64,000 nt of DNA from NCBI RefSeq assembly GCF_900100275.1, contig NZ_FNET01000028.1:1-64000 (forward strand). The letters are read 5' to 3'. This document shows, in pieces, positions 16,599-24,318 of the stretch. The DNA comes from Lentzea albidocapillata subsp. violacea. Lineage in GTDB: Bacteria > Actinomycetota > Actinomycetes > Mycobacteriales > Pseudonocardiaceae. Made by a program: the position numbers and the translations under genes. The first letter of the stretch is position 1. The number at the start of each line of letters is the position of its first letter. The notes under the pieces were generated by a model. That model had not been told where the DNA came from. It made no database searches and was given only the letters and a program-made list of their open reading frames with translations.

Positions 16599-18012
16599 AG
16601 TAGAGCGCGAACTCGTAGGGGTTCGGGCGCAGACGCAGCGGGTCGATCTCCTGCTCACGCTTGAACGAGATCCAGGTGTCGATCACGTCCGGCGTGAACA
16701 CGCCGCCCTCGAGCAGGAACTCGTGGTCCGCCTCGAGGTTGTCGAGCACGGCGTCCAGCGTCGCGGGGACCTGCTTGACGTCGCGGGCCTCCTCGGGCGG
16801 GAGCTCGTAGAGGTCCTTGTCGATCGGGGCCGGCGGCTCCATCTTGTTCTTCACGCCGTCGAGGCCCGCCATGACCATCGCCGAGAAGGCGAGGTACGGG
16901 TTGCCCGAGGAGTCGGGGCAGCGGAACTCGATGCGCTTGGCCTTCGGGTTGTTGCCCGTGATCGGGATGCGGACGCACGCCGAGCGGTTGCGCTGGGAGT
17001 AGACCAGCGAGACCGGGGCCTCGTAGCCGGGGACCAGGCGGTGGTAGGAGTTCACCGTCGGGTTGGTGAAGGCCAGCAGCGACGGCGCGTGGTGCAGGAT
17101 GCCGCCGATGTAGTGGCGGGCGGTGTCGGAGAGACCCGCGTAGCCGCTCTCGTCGTGGAACAGCGGCGTGCCGTCCTTCCACAGCGACTGGTGCGTGTGC
17201 ATGCCCGAGCCGTTGTCGCCGAACAGCGGCTTCGGCATGAAGGTGACGGACTTGCCGGCCTGCCACGCGGTGTTCTTGATGATGTACTTGAACAGCATCA
17301 GGTCGTCCGCGGCGTGCAGCAGCGTGTTGAACTTGTAGTTGATCTCGGCCTGGCCGCCGGTGCCCACCTCGTGGTGCGCGCGCTCGACCGTGAAGCCCTG
17401 GGCCTCCATGTTGAGGACCATCTGGTCGCGCAGGTCGGCGTAGTGGTCGTTCGGGGTGACGGGGAAGTAGCCACCCTTGTACTTGACCTTGTAGCCGAGG
17501 TTGCCGCCCTCTTCCTCACGGCCGGTGTTCCACCAGCCGGAGATCGCGTCGATCTTGTGGAAGCTGGAGTTCGCGGTCGTGTCGAACTGGACCGAGTCGA
17601 AGATGTAGAACTCCGCCTCGGCACCGAAGTACGCGGTGTCGGCGATGCCCGAGTCGGTGATGTACTGCTCGGCCTTGCGCGCGATGTTGCGCGGGTCGCG
17701 GCTGTACGCCTCACGCGTGAACGGGTCGTGCACGAAGAAGTTGACGATCAGCGTCTTCTCGATCCGGAACGGGTCGAGGCGCGCGGTGTACAGGTCGGGC
17801 AGCAGCAGCATGTCCGACTCGTGGATGGACTGGAAACCACGCACGGAGGAGCCGTCGAAGGCGAGTCCCTCTTCGATCGCGTCGGCGTCGAACGCCTTGG
17901 CGGGCAGCGTGAAGTGCTGCATCACGCCCGGCAGGTCGCTGAACCGCACGTCGACGAACTTGACGCCCTCGTCGGTGATGAACTTCAGCACCTCGTCGGA
18001 ATTCTTGAACAC
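16588..18012 (-). CDS. glnA: Glutamine synthetase type I
   Basis: Read from GTG 18012 the protein has 474 residues, the normal length (a longer frame to 18090 has no homology). The start is preceded by RBS aggag. It shows FVDVRFSDLPGVMQHFTLPA, the latch/active-site motif GLAFDGSSVRGFQSIHESDM, GAEAEFYIFD, the ATP-binding KPLFGDNGSGMHTHQSLW, and the adenylylation site KDLYELPPEEARD near the C terminus, whose Tyr is the target of GlnE. It forms glutamine from glutamate, ammonia and ATP as a dodecamer. A GlnR-type box lies ~63 bases upstream. Its 3' end appears to be the integration site of the decayed element. Confidence 0.97.
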   Translation of the reverse strand: MFKNSDEVLKFITDEGVKFVDVRFSDLPGVMQHFTLPAKAFDADAIEEGLAFDGSSVRGFQSIHESDMLLLPDLYTARLDPFRIEKTLIVNFFVHDPFTREAYSRDPRNIARKAEQYITDSGIADTAYFGAEAEFYIFDSVQFDTTANSSFHKIDAISGWWNTGREEEGGNLGYKVKYKGGYFPVTPNDHYADLRDQMVLNMEAQGFTVERAHHEVGTGGQAEINYKFNTLLHAADDLMLFKYIIKNTAWQAGKSVTFMPKPLFGDNGSGMHTHQSLWKDGTPLFHDESGYAGLSDTARHYIGGILHHAPSLLAFTNPTVNSYHRLVPGYEAPVSLVYSQRNRSACVRIPITGNNPKAKRIEFRCPDSSGNPYLAFSAMVMAGLDGVKNKMEPPAPIDKDLYELPPEEARDVKQVPATLDAVLDNLEADHEFLLEGGVFTPDVIDTWISFKREQEIDPLRLRPNPYEFALYYDV

Positions 18013-18074
18013 CCTCGTCGACTCCTTGACTATGGACAACGGCTGGTCATCGTGAGTGACGGTATGTCGGCGGT

Positions 18075-18112
18075 GTTGCCCGTCCGTCACTCCGATGTTT
18101 CGCCAGTGTTAA
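18075..18112 (-). promoter_or_regulatory. GlnR box upstream of glnA
   Basis: On the - strand the order is TTAAC - 6 - GAAAC - 6 - GTGAC - 6 - GCAAC. This is the four-part a/b/a/b pattern of actinomycete GlnR operators (gTnAC-n6-GaAAC, twice) with exact six-base spacers and few mismatches. It ends ~63 bases before the glnA start codon, a normal position. It predicts nitrogen-dependent control of glnA. Confidence 0.8.
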
Positions 18113-18181
18113 CGGGGCCGCCCAAGTGGGCAAGACGACCTGCCAGTGCTCACCCGTTGAGCACGGCTTTACTCTGGTGGG

Positions 18182-18655
18182 GTGAGCAGGTGGACCGGTT
18201 CGTGGCTGTCAGGACCCAATTCGGTGCTGTCGCCGGGTGAAGACTCGAACGACGGCACGCAACAGCGCTGGCGTGGTGAGCGTCATGGCTTCCCGAAGGA
18301 GGGGCCGGGCTCCATCGCCTCGATCGGGCGGCGCACGCTCGCCATCCTGGTCGACTTCCTCCTCTCCGCGGGCGTCGCGGCGGTCTTCACCCAGCCTGAC
18401 CTGCCGAAGAACTGGAGCCTGCTGGCCTGGTTCGTGATCACGGTGGTCGCGGTCGCGTTCTTCGGGTTCACCCCGGGACACGCGCTGCTCGGGCTGCGGG
18501 TGGCGCGCATCGACGGCAAGACGTTCGTGCACCTGCCGCGTGCCCTGCTGCGCACCGTGCTCATCTTCCCGCTGATCCCGGCGCTGGTCTGGGACGCGGA
18601 CGGCCGCTGCCTGCACGACAAGGCCGCCGGCACCGTCGTCATCAAGGTCCGCTAG
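18182..18655 (+). CDS. RDD family membrane protein
   Basis: A 157-residue protein, GTG start. An Arg/Gly-rich N terminus precedes the RDD domain: ASIGRRTLAILVDFLLSAGV with Arg and Asp in the first helix, then WFVITVVAVAFFGFTPGHALLGLRVARIDGK, and an end with a conserved acid (WDADGRCLHDKAAGTVV). Three hydrophobic helices are visible. The function is unknown, although some relatives influence ion or compatible-solute transport. In M. tuberculosis the RDD protein Rv2219A is also between glnA1 and the DUF4191 gene Rv2219, so this order is conserved. Confidence 0.88.
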   Translation: MSRWTGSWLSGPNSVLSPGEDSNDGTQQRWRGERHGFPKEGPGSIASIGRRTLAILVDFLLSAGVAAVFTQPDLPKNWSLLAWFVITVVAVAFFGFTPGHALLGLRVARIDGKTFVHLPRALLRTVLIFPLIPALVWDADGRCLHDKAAGTVVIKVR

Positions 18656-18673
18656 CCGCTGGTCCGCGAACGT

Positions 18674-18712
18674 GAAGAGGCCCGCCGCACGTGCTGTGCG
18701 GCGGGCCTCTTC
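18674..18712. terminator. Bidirectional terminator
   Basis: The arms gaagaggcccgccgcac / gtgcggcgggcctcttc pair perfectly (17 bp) around a five-base loop. It lies between the convergent RDD and DUF4191 genes. Confidence 0.85.
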
Positions 18713-18735
18713 GTGCTGGTGGGGGCGGGGTTCGG

Positions 18736-19467
18736 TCAGCCCCGGCGGCGCATGGCGCGCTGGACGTTGCGCATCTTCGCGCCCGCCGGCATCGGGCCCT
18801 TGGGCAGGGCGGCGCCGCGGCTGGCCAGCGCGGCGAGGCGGGTCTCCAGCGAGTCGACCTGGGCGGCCGTGATGTTGCGCGGCAGCTTCATCAGCTTCGA
18901 CTGGAGCTTCTTCAGCGGGACCTGGCCCTCTTCGGTGCCGATGATGAAGTCGTAGATCGGGGTCTCGCCGACGACGCGGGCGATGCGCTTCTTCTCCTGG
19001 GCGAGGAGCGGCTTGACGCGCTGCGGAGCGCCCTCGGCGACCAGGACGACGCCCGGCCGGCCCAGCACGCGGTGCACGGCGTCGAGCTGCGTGGTGCCCG
19101 CGACGGCGGGCGTGACGCGCCAGCGGCCGCGCAGGTTCTCGAGTGCCCAGGCGCCCGCGCCCGGCTGGCCGTCCGCCTTGCGGAAGACGTTGCTCTGGAC
19201 GCGGCGGCCGAAGATGATGACGGCCAGCAGCGCGCCGAGCGCGACGCCCAGCGGCACGAACATCCACACGGCGTTGAAGACGATGCCCAGGACCACGGCG
19301 ATCGCGGTGACACCGAGCAGGGCGCCCAGCATGATCGGAACGAGCGCCTTGTCCTCGCGGCGCTGCATCTTGAACGCCTCGAAGATCTGCTTGCGCCGCG
19401 CGCGTGAAGCCGCGCGACGAACCTTCGCCGCTTCCTTCGCCGCCGCCTTGTCCTGCTTACCAGCCAT
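18736..19467 (-). CDS. DUF4191 domain membrane protein
   Basis: Read from ATG 19467 this is 243 residues (MAGKQDKAAAKEAAKVRRA...). A basic N terminus leads to two membrane helices (LVPIMLGALLGVTAIAVVLG and MFVPLGVALGALLAVIIFG). A soluble C-terminal domain (WRVTPAVAGTTQLDAVHRVL, then VVGETPIYDFIIG) ends in a basic tail. This is the DUF4191 layout, seen across actinobacteria beside glnA. The function is unknown. Confidence 0.9.
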   Translation of the reverse strand: MAGKQDKAAAKEAAKVRRAASRARRKQIFEAFKMQRREDKALVPIMLGALLGVTAIAVVLGIVFNAVWMFVPLGVALGALLAVIIFGRRVQSNVFRKADGQPGAGAWALENLRGRWRVTPAVAGTTQLDAVHRVLGRPGVVLVAEGAPQRVKPLLAQEKKRIARVVGETPIYDFIIGTEEGQVPLKKLQSKLMKLPRNITAAQVDSLETRLAALASRGAALPKGPMPAGAKMRNVQRAMRRRG

Positions 19468-19549
19468 ACCCACAGGATACTGGCCAAAATAATCGAACAC
19501 AGCGGGAGCCTGACTTAGCACAGCGCGGCCATCTGCGAGACTGCCGGGC

Positions 19550-21619
19550 ATGGACGCGTTGCTGGAGGGTCTTGATCCGGAACAGCGCGCCGCTGTCGAG
19601 GCCCCGCGCGGTCCCGTGTGCGTGCTCGCGGGTGCCGGTACCGGTAAAACGCGCACCATCACGCACCGCATCGCCTACCTGTGTCAACGCGGCCACGTCG
19701 CTCCGTCGCAGGTCCTCGCCGTCACGTTCACCAAGCGCGCCGCAGGGGAGATGCGCACACGTTTGCGTTCTCTGGACGTGCAAGGCGCACAGGCCGTGAC
19801 GTTCCACGCCGCCGCCTCTCGCCAGCTGCGTTACTTCTGGCCCAGGGTCATCGGCGGTCCGCGCTGGGAGCTCGTCGACCAGAAGATCCGCGTGGTGGCC
19901 CGCGCCGCGTCCCGGCTGGGGATGCCGACAGAGTCGGACGCGCTGCGCGACCTGACCAGCGAGATCGAGTGGGCGAAGGCGTCCCTGCTGATGCCGGAGG
20001 ACTACCCGGCCGCCGCCGCTCGCGCCGCGCGGGACATCCCGGCGCCCGCCGAACAGATCATGAAGCTCTACACGACCTACGAGCAGCTCAAGAACGAGGC
20101 GCAGCTGCTCGACTTCGACGACCTGCTGCTCTACACGGCGGGCGCGCTGGAGGACAACGCGGAGGTCGCGCAGGAGTTCCGCGACCGCTACCGCTGCTTC
20201 GTCGTGGACGAGTACCAGGACGTCACGCCGCTGCAGCAGCGCGTGCTCGACTCATGGCTGGGCGCCCGCGACGACGTGACCGTGGTCGGCGACGCGAACC
20301 AGACCATCTACTCGTTCGCGGGCGCCTCGCCGCAGCCGCTGCTCAACTTCGGGCGGCGGTTCCCCGAGGCGGTCGTCGTGCGGCTGGAGCGCGACTACCG
20401 GTCGACACCGCAGGTCGTCGAGCTGGCCAACGACGTGATCAAGTGGGCGCGCGGGCGCCCGGCCGGCTCGCGGCTGCAACTGATCGGGCAGCGGCCGGAC
20501 GGCCCGAAGCCGCGGTTCCACGAGTTCGACGACGAGCCGAGCGAGGCCGACGCCGTCGCGGGCCGCATCAAGACGCTGCTCGACGAGGGCGTCGCGGCAT
20601 CCGAGATCGCGATCCTCTACCGCGTCAACGCGCAGTCCGAGGCGTACGAGCAGGCGCTCGCCGGGCTCGGCATCCCGTACCTGGTGCGCGGGGGCGAGCG
20701 TTTCTTCGAGCGCGCCGAGGTGCGCCAGGCGATGATCACGCTGCGCTCGTCGGGCAATCCCGAGGGCAGCCTGCCCGAGGTCGTGCGCTCGGCGCTCGGC
20801 CGCGTCGGGCTGACCGACGAGCCGCCGACCGGTGGCAGCGCGCGGGAACGCTGGGAGTCGTTGCTCGCGCTCGTCGAGCTCGCCGAGGAGTTCGCCGCCG
20901 CCACGCCCGAGGCCGACCTGCCGGCGTTCTGCGTCGAGCTGGACGTGCGCGTCGAGGCACAGCATCCGCCGACGGTCGAAGGCGTGACTCTGGCGTCGCT
21001 GCACGCGTCGAAGGGCCTCGAATGGGACGCCGTGTTCCTCGTCGGACTGGTCGAGGGCACGATGCCGATCCAGTACGCCGAGGGCGACGAGGCCAAGATC
21101 GAAGAAGAACGCCGCCTTCTATATGTAGGTGTCACGCGCGCGCGTGAGCACATCTGGCTGTCGTGGGCGCTTGCGCGCGCCGCCGGTGGACGCAAGTACC
21201 GCCGCCGTTCGCGGTTCCTCTACAGCCTCGTTCCCGAGAACCACCCGGCCGCACGGGTATCCGGCGGCGTGCAACGGCCTCCTCTCATGAAGAAGGAGAA
21301 GCCGACCTGCCGGGTGTGCGCGTCGACGCTGGTCGAAGCGCAGTCCGTCAAGCTCGGCCGATGCAGGTCCTGCCCGTCCGATGTGGACGAGGAGCTGCTC
21401 GAGTCGCTGCGCCGGTGGCGTGCGGGACGGGCGCGGGAGCTGAAGGTGCCCGCCTACGTCGTGTTCACCGACGCGACGCTGATGGCGATCGCGGAGCAGC
21501 GACCCACGGATTCGGCCGGACTCGTCGCGATCTCGGGCATCGGCGCCTCGAAGCTTGATAAGTTCGGTGACGACGTGTTGGGCCTGGTCCGAGCCGGTGT
21601 CGGGTACTCCGCCACCTGA
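19550..21619 (+). CDS. uvrD2: UvrD2-type ATP-dependent DNA helicase
   Basis: A 689-residue superfamily 1A helicase. Walker A is AGAGTGKT (~27-34), motif II is VVDEYQDVTPLQQR (~218-231), motif VI-type residues lie in LLYVGVTRAREHIWLSW, and motif V in VTLASLHASKGLEWDAVFLV. The C-terminal part has a four-Cys cluster CRVCAS...GRCRSCP (~585-610) and an HRDC domain (VFTDATLMAIAEQRPTD, SGIGASKLDKFGDDVL). The Cys cluster plus HRDC define UvrD2, which unwinds 3'-tailed DNA. In mycobacteria, as here, it lies next to whiB7. Confidence 0.94.
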   Translation: MDALLEGLDPEQRAAVEAPRGPVCVLAGAGTGKTRTITHRIAYLCQRGHVAPSQVLAVTFTKRAAGEMRTRLRSLDVQGAQAVTFHAAASRQLRYFWPRVIGGPRWELVDQKIRVVARAASRLGMPTESDALRDLTSEIEWAKASLLMPEDYPAAAARAARDIPAPAEQIMKLYTTYEQLKNEAQLLDFDDLLLYTAGALEDNAEVAQEFRDRYRCFVVDEYQDVTPLQQRVLDSWLGARDDVTVVGDANQTIYSFAGASPQPLLNFGRRFPEAVVVRLERDYRSTPQVVELANDVIKWARGRPAGSRLQLIGQRPDGPKPRFHEFDDEPSEADAVAGRIKTLLDEGVAASEIAILYRVNAQSEAYEQALAGLGIPYLVRGGERFFERAEVRQAMITLRSSGNPEGSLPEVVRSALGRVGLTDEPPTGGSARERWESLLALVELAEEFAAATPEADLPAFCVELDVRVEAQHPPTVEGVTLASLHASKGLEWDAVFLVGLVEGTMPIQYAEGDEAKIEEERRLLYVGVTRAREHIWLSWALARAAGGRKYRRRSRFLYSLVPENHPAARVSGGVQRPPLMKKEKPTCRVCASTLVEAQSVKLGRCRSCPSDVDEELLESLRRWRAGRARELKVPAYVVFTDATLMAIAEQRPTDSAGLVAISGIGASKLDKFGDDVLGLVRAGVGYSAT

Positions 21620-21630
21620 TCGGGACAAGT

Positions 21631-21673
21631 TTCGTTAAATAGGTTGCGAGCCCCAGGTACGGGGTCATAACCT
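21631..21673 (+). promoter_or_regulatory. Candidate whiB7-type autoregulated promoter
   Basis: An AT-rich run ttcgttaaata sits directly before a -35-like ttgcga (21644-21649). A -10-like tcataacct follows about 16-18 bases later (21665-21673). An AT-rich stretch just upstream of the -35 is the known mark of WhiB7-dependent promoters, to which the WhiB7 AT-hook binds. This predicts a leader of ~460 nt before whiB7. Confidence 0.55.
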
Positions 21674-21765
21674 GCTCATGCCGGGTCCGGAGGACCCGTC
21701 TGGGGAAGAAGAACTACTACTAGCTCTCGATGCAGAGCTCTCTCGTTCGGAGGAGGTGACCCGTT

Positions 21766-22038
21766 GTGAAGATCTTCAGCACCTCGCGCGCGGTCAGCCT
21801 CCCGTTGACCGAGAGCTTCTGCACGTCCGCATCCACTCAGGCCATGTGGCACACCTCTGCCCACAAGCCAGTGGCACTGCTGGGCCGCGAGCGGGGCACC
21901 GCTCTGCGCGGCACCGCTCTGGCCGGCGCCGACGTGCGCAACGAGCAGCCGATCGCGCTGCCGGTCATCGATGACGTCGACAACTACACGAATGCGCTGT
22001 CCGCGCATCAAGTGAGAAGGCTCCTGCCGACCCCCTAG
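21766..22038 (+). CDS. whiB7 leader ORF (hypothetical peptide)
   Basis: A 90-residue ORF starting at GTG 21766 behind a strong RBS (ggaggaggtgac). No domain is recognised. It is rich in small and hydrophilic residues (LLGRERGTALRGTALAGADV, VIDDVDNYTNALSAHQVRRL). It is probably a leader whose translation senses ribosome-targeting drugs: its stop TAG (22036-22038) lies in the loop of a hairpin, 26 bases before a strong terminator and 100 bases before whiB7. Mycobacterial whiB7 leaders also carry an upstream ORF. A real protein product with its own function is not excluded. Confidence 0.7.
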   Translation: MKIFSTSRAVSLPLTESFCTSASTQAMWHTSAHKPVALLGRERGTALRGTALAGADVRNEQPIALPVIDDVDNYTNALSAHQVRRLLPTP

Positions 22039-22047
22039 AAGGGGTCG
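22028..22047 (+). promoter_or_regulatory. Leader hairpin with the uORF stop in its loop
   Basis: The arms cgacccc / ggggtcg enclose the loop ctagaa, which contains the stop codon of the leader ORF. A ribosome stalled near the end of the ORF would prevent this hairpin from forming, as expected in attenuation. Confidence 0.65.
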
Positions 22048-22064
22048 AAGGACCACCAGGCTCA

Positions 22065-22108
22065 CGAAAGCCGCGGACTCGTACAGAGTCCGCGGCTTTC
22101 GTGTTTTT
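22065..22108 (+). terminator. Intrinsic terminator/attenuator before whiB7
   Basis: A perfect 16-bp stem (cgaaagccgcggactc / gagtccgcggctttcg) with a five-base loop is followed by tgttttt. It lies between the leader ORF and whiB7, so whiB7 should be read only when termination is avoided. Confidence 0.85.
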
Positions 22109-22137
22109 GCAGTACCCCACACAAGGAGAAAACCCTG

Positions 22138-22458
22138 ATGTTGACCGCGACTGTCCCGCTCACGGGCGAGGCACTTCCGGACCTCGCGGAGGGGCTCGAC
22201 ATCCCCTGCCGCACCCACAACCCCGACCTCTGGTTCGCTGACGCGCCTGCTGACCTCGAGAAGGCGAAGTCCTTCTGCGGGACCTGCCCGGTCCTCGCGG
22301 AGTGCCTCGCCGGCGCGATCGCACGTCACGAGCCGTGGGGCGTCTGGGGTGGAGAGATCTTCGAGCGCGGTGTCGTCATCGCGCGCAAGCGGCCCCGTGG
22401 CCGTCCGCGCAAGGACGCGACCGTTGTCACTGCCAGCAAGACGGAGGCGGCGGCGTGA
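22138..22458 (+). CDS. whiB7: WhiB7 redox-sensitive transcription activator
   Basis: A 106-residue WhiB protein. The four [4Fe-4S] cysteines are Cys24, Cys47, Cys50 and Cys56 (KSFCGTCPVLAEC), and the turn GVWGGE (68-73) binds the sigma factor. The AT-hook RPRGRPRK (85-92) is the mark of WhiB7 among WhiB proteins. WhiB7 activates intrinsic resistance to ribosome-targeting antibiotics. The ATG start has a clear RBS (aaggag). It lies after a leader ORF and attenuator, and overlaps the next small gene by four bases. uvrD2 upstream matches the mycobacterial order. Confidence 0.95.
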   Translation: MLTATVPLTGEALPDLAEGLDIPCRTHNPDLWFADAPADLEKAKSFCGTCPVLAECLAGAIARHEPWGVWGGEIFERGVVIARKRPRGRPRKDATVVTASKTEAAA

Positions 22459-22670
22459 ACACCGTGCAGCTCAACCACAGCGCAATGCCCGCCTACCTGA
22501 ACGAGGCCCTGACTCCCATGTCTCTGAACGAAGAACTCGTGCGAATACGAATACAAGAAGCCCAGAGGTTCGCTGAAGAGCAACGCCTGGCGAACCGCCT
22601 CGCGTCAGCGCAACGTTGGCGCAGGTTGTCGCGATGGGCGGGACGCAGAGCGGCTCGCTTCGACCTCTGA
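22455..22670 (+). CDS. Small basic protein coupled to whiB7
   Basis: A 71-residue protein starting at GTG 22455, overlapping the whiB7 stop by four bases (GTGA). It is helical and Arg-rich at its C terminus (NRLASAQRWRRLSRWAGRRA). No domain is recognised. The overlap and the following terminator show that it is the last gene of the whiB7 transcript. It may bind nucleic acid or membrane, but this is only a guess. Confidence 0.65.
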   Translation: MNTVQLNHSAMPAYLNEALTPMSLNEELVRIRIQEAQRFAEEQRLANRLASAQRWRRLSRWAGRRAARFDL

Positions 22671-22682
22671 CAGTCTCGAGCT

Positions 22683-22718
22683 GAGGCCGTCATCCACGAG
22701 AAGGTGGATGGCGGCCTC
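22683..22718 (+). terminator. Terminator after the whiB7 unit
   Basis: The arms gaggccgtcatccac / gtggatggcggcctc pair with one wobble around a six-base loop, 12 bases after the stop codon of the small basic protein. Confidence 0.75.
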
Positions 22719-22744
22719 GGCCGTTCCTCCGTACCGTCCCCTTT

Positions 22745-23617
22745 GTGCCGCACCACACTCACGACGGAATCGACTGGTCATCTCGCCTCCACGCGATGAG
22801 GCGCTACGGCTCGCTGCAGGCGGAGGCGCTGTCCTCGGTCGCCCGCAGACTGGTCGAGCCCTTGCCCGACTCACCGGTCGTGATGGACGTCGGCTGCGGT
22901 GCCGGCTCCATGAGCGTGCCGCTCGCCGCGGCCCTGCGAGACCACGGCGGAGGCGTCCTGGTCCTGGTCGACGCCACCCCCGAACTGCTGGACGCGGCCT
23001 GCACCGCGGCCCGCGCGGAAACCGACGGCGCCGTGTCGGTGAAACCGGTGCTCGCCGACCTCGCCACCGAGAACCCGCTGTCGTTCGCCGGCCCGGTCGA
23101 GCTCATCTGGGGCTCCCGGGTGATCCACCACCTCCCTGATCAGTTGCGCGGAATGAAACGCCTGGTAGAAGCCCTGGCCCCCGGCGGCTGGCTGGCCCTC
23201 GCGGAAGGCGGCCTCGAAACCCGCTTCCTCCCGTGGGACCTGGGCGTCGGCTCGCCCGGCCTGCAGGAACGCCTGGCCGCGGCCCGCGCCTCGTGGTTCG
23301 TGTCGATGCGCGAGAACATGACGGGCTCGGTCCGCCTCCCGGTCGGCTGGAACGTCGCCCTGGCTGACGCGGGCCTGGGCGAGATCAGCGCCTTCAGCTT
23401 CGTCGTCGACCACCCGGCCCCGGCCAAGCAGCTGGTCCGCGACTGGGCGGTCGACCGCCTGACCTGGCTGACCGAGATCACCGGCGCCCACCTGCACCCC
23501 GCCGACCGCGACGCACTCCGCCGCCTCCTTAACCCCTCCGACTCGGAGTACGTCGGCGCCCGCGAGGACGTGTTCCTGCTGGAAACCGACACCGTTCACG
23601 TGGGGCGGCGCCGGTGA
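22745..23617 (+). CDS. Class I SAM-dependent methyltransferase
   Basis: A 290-residue protein. SAM-binding motif I is VVMDVGCGAGSMSVPLAAAL (~45-64), an acidic loop follows (LVLVDATPELLDAA), motif II-like PVELIWGSRVIHHLPDQ, and motif III ALAPGGWLALAEGG. The later helical part would bind substrate. The GTG start at 22745 is 26 bases after the terminator of the whiB7 unit. The acceptor is unknown. It may be an accessory gene, since it interrupts the conserved uvrD2-whiB7-kinase order. Confidence 0.88.
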   Translation: MPHHTHDGIDWSSRLHAMRRYGSLQAEALSSVARRLVEPLPDSPVVMDVGCGAGSMSVPLAAALRDHGGGVLVLVDATPELLDAACTAARAETDGAVSVKPVLADLATENPLSFAGPVELIWGSRVIHHLPDQLRGMKRLVEALAPGGWLALAEGGLETRFLPWDLGVGSPGLQERLAAARASWFVSMRENMTGSVRLPVGWNVALADAGLGEISAFSFVVDHPAPAKQLVRDWAVDRLTWLTEITGAHLHPADRDALRRLLNPSDSEYVGAREDVFLLETDTVHVGRRR

Positions 23618-23781
23618 CCGCTGGTTCGGAGCCGACAGGTGGGGCGAAGTCGGTGGCTGCTGAGGTTGGGCCAGTGGCTGCTCAGGGTGGGCCGGTGACT
23701 GCACAGGTTGGGTCGGTGACAGCTGAGGCAGAGCCGGTAGCCGCTGGTGTGGAGCTTGTGACGGCTGGATCGAAGTCGTGA
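23614..23781 (+). CDS. Repeat-rich short ORF coupled to the methyltransferase
   Basis: A 55-residue frame starting GTG 23614, overlapping the methyltransferase stop by four bases. It is built almost only of degenerate eight-residue repeats of the type xPVxAxxG (GPVAAQGGPVTAQVGSVTAE). The same kind of repeat continues in another frame at the start of the next ORF (AGAEPATDEAEPMTAGAEP). The two may be one gene split by a frameshift in repetitive DNA, or both may be degraded. Function unknown. Confidence 0.4.
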   Translation: MTAGSEPTGGAKSVAAEVGPVAAQGGPVTAQVGSVTAEAEPVAAGVELVTAGSKS

Positions 23782-23806
23782 CTGGTGGGGGGTCGGCAGC
23801 TGAGCT

Positions 23807-24064
23807 GTGTCGGTCAGGGCTGCGGCTCATTCGTCGGCTGGTGCAGAGCCAGCGACCGATGAGGCGGAGCCGATGACCGCTGGGGCGGAGCCGGCGCCCG
23901 CTTGCCACAGATGCGGGCGGCTGCGTTCCTCCGTTTCTGACCTGGAGTTCCTGGCCTGGTCGGCGGAGCGGACCGGTGGGTCTCTCCGGTGGTTGTGTCA
24001 GGTGTGCTCGAAGACCCACCTGCGGGACATCGAGGGCAAGCTGCCGGACGAGTACTGGCGTTGA
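23807..24064 (+). CDS. Small zinc-ribbon protein with repetitive N terminus
   Basis: An 85-residue protein, of which the last ~55 residues form a likely zinc ribbon: CHRCGRLRSSVSDLEFLAW, then LCQVCSKTHLRDIEGKLPDE. The first ~30 residues are repetitive (AGAEPATDEAEPMTAGAEPA) like the preceding ORF. The real start may be ATG 23873, which leaves 63 residues. The two CxxC pairs suggest Zn binding and perhaps a nucleic-acid or protein contact. No exact function is known. Confidence 0.6.
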   Translation: MSVRAAAHSSAGAEPATDEAEPMTAGAEPAPACHRCGRLRSSVSDLEFLAWSAERTGGSLRWLCQVCSKTHLRDIEGKLPDEYWR

Positions 24065-24101
24065 CTCACCTGGAGTTGCGGGTGAGGTGTGGCGTGGGTG
24101 T

Positions 24102-24318
24102 TGAGGTGGCGCCGGGTTGGGGTGGCGCCGGGTTGGGGTGGCGCCGGGTTGGGGTGGCGCCGGGTTGAGGCGGCGTCGGACTGGGGTGGCGTCGGACTGG
24201 GGGGGCGTCGGACTGGGGTGGCGCCGGGTTGAGGCGGCGTCGGACTGGGGTGGCGTCGGACTGGGGCGGCGCCGGGTTGAGGCGGCGTCGGACTGGGGCG
24301 GCGCCGGACTGAAGTGGC
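24102..24318. repeat. 16-bp tandem repeat (minisatellite)
   Basis: About 13 tandem copies of a 16-base unit, of the types ggcgccgggttggggt and ggcgtcggactggggt. The first four copies are nearly identical and the later ones alternate between two variants. The exact period can be counted from the starts at 24108, 24124 and 24140. Long open frames across it (on both strands) are a by-product of the periodic composition. It lies between the zinc-ribbon gene and an AbiEi-like fragment. Confidence 0.9.

Noticed and set aside
16558..18240. 560-residue frame opposite glnA
   Set aside because: The sequence is a Val/Arg/Glu-rich shadow of glnA, which has all family motifs.
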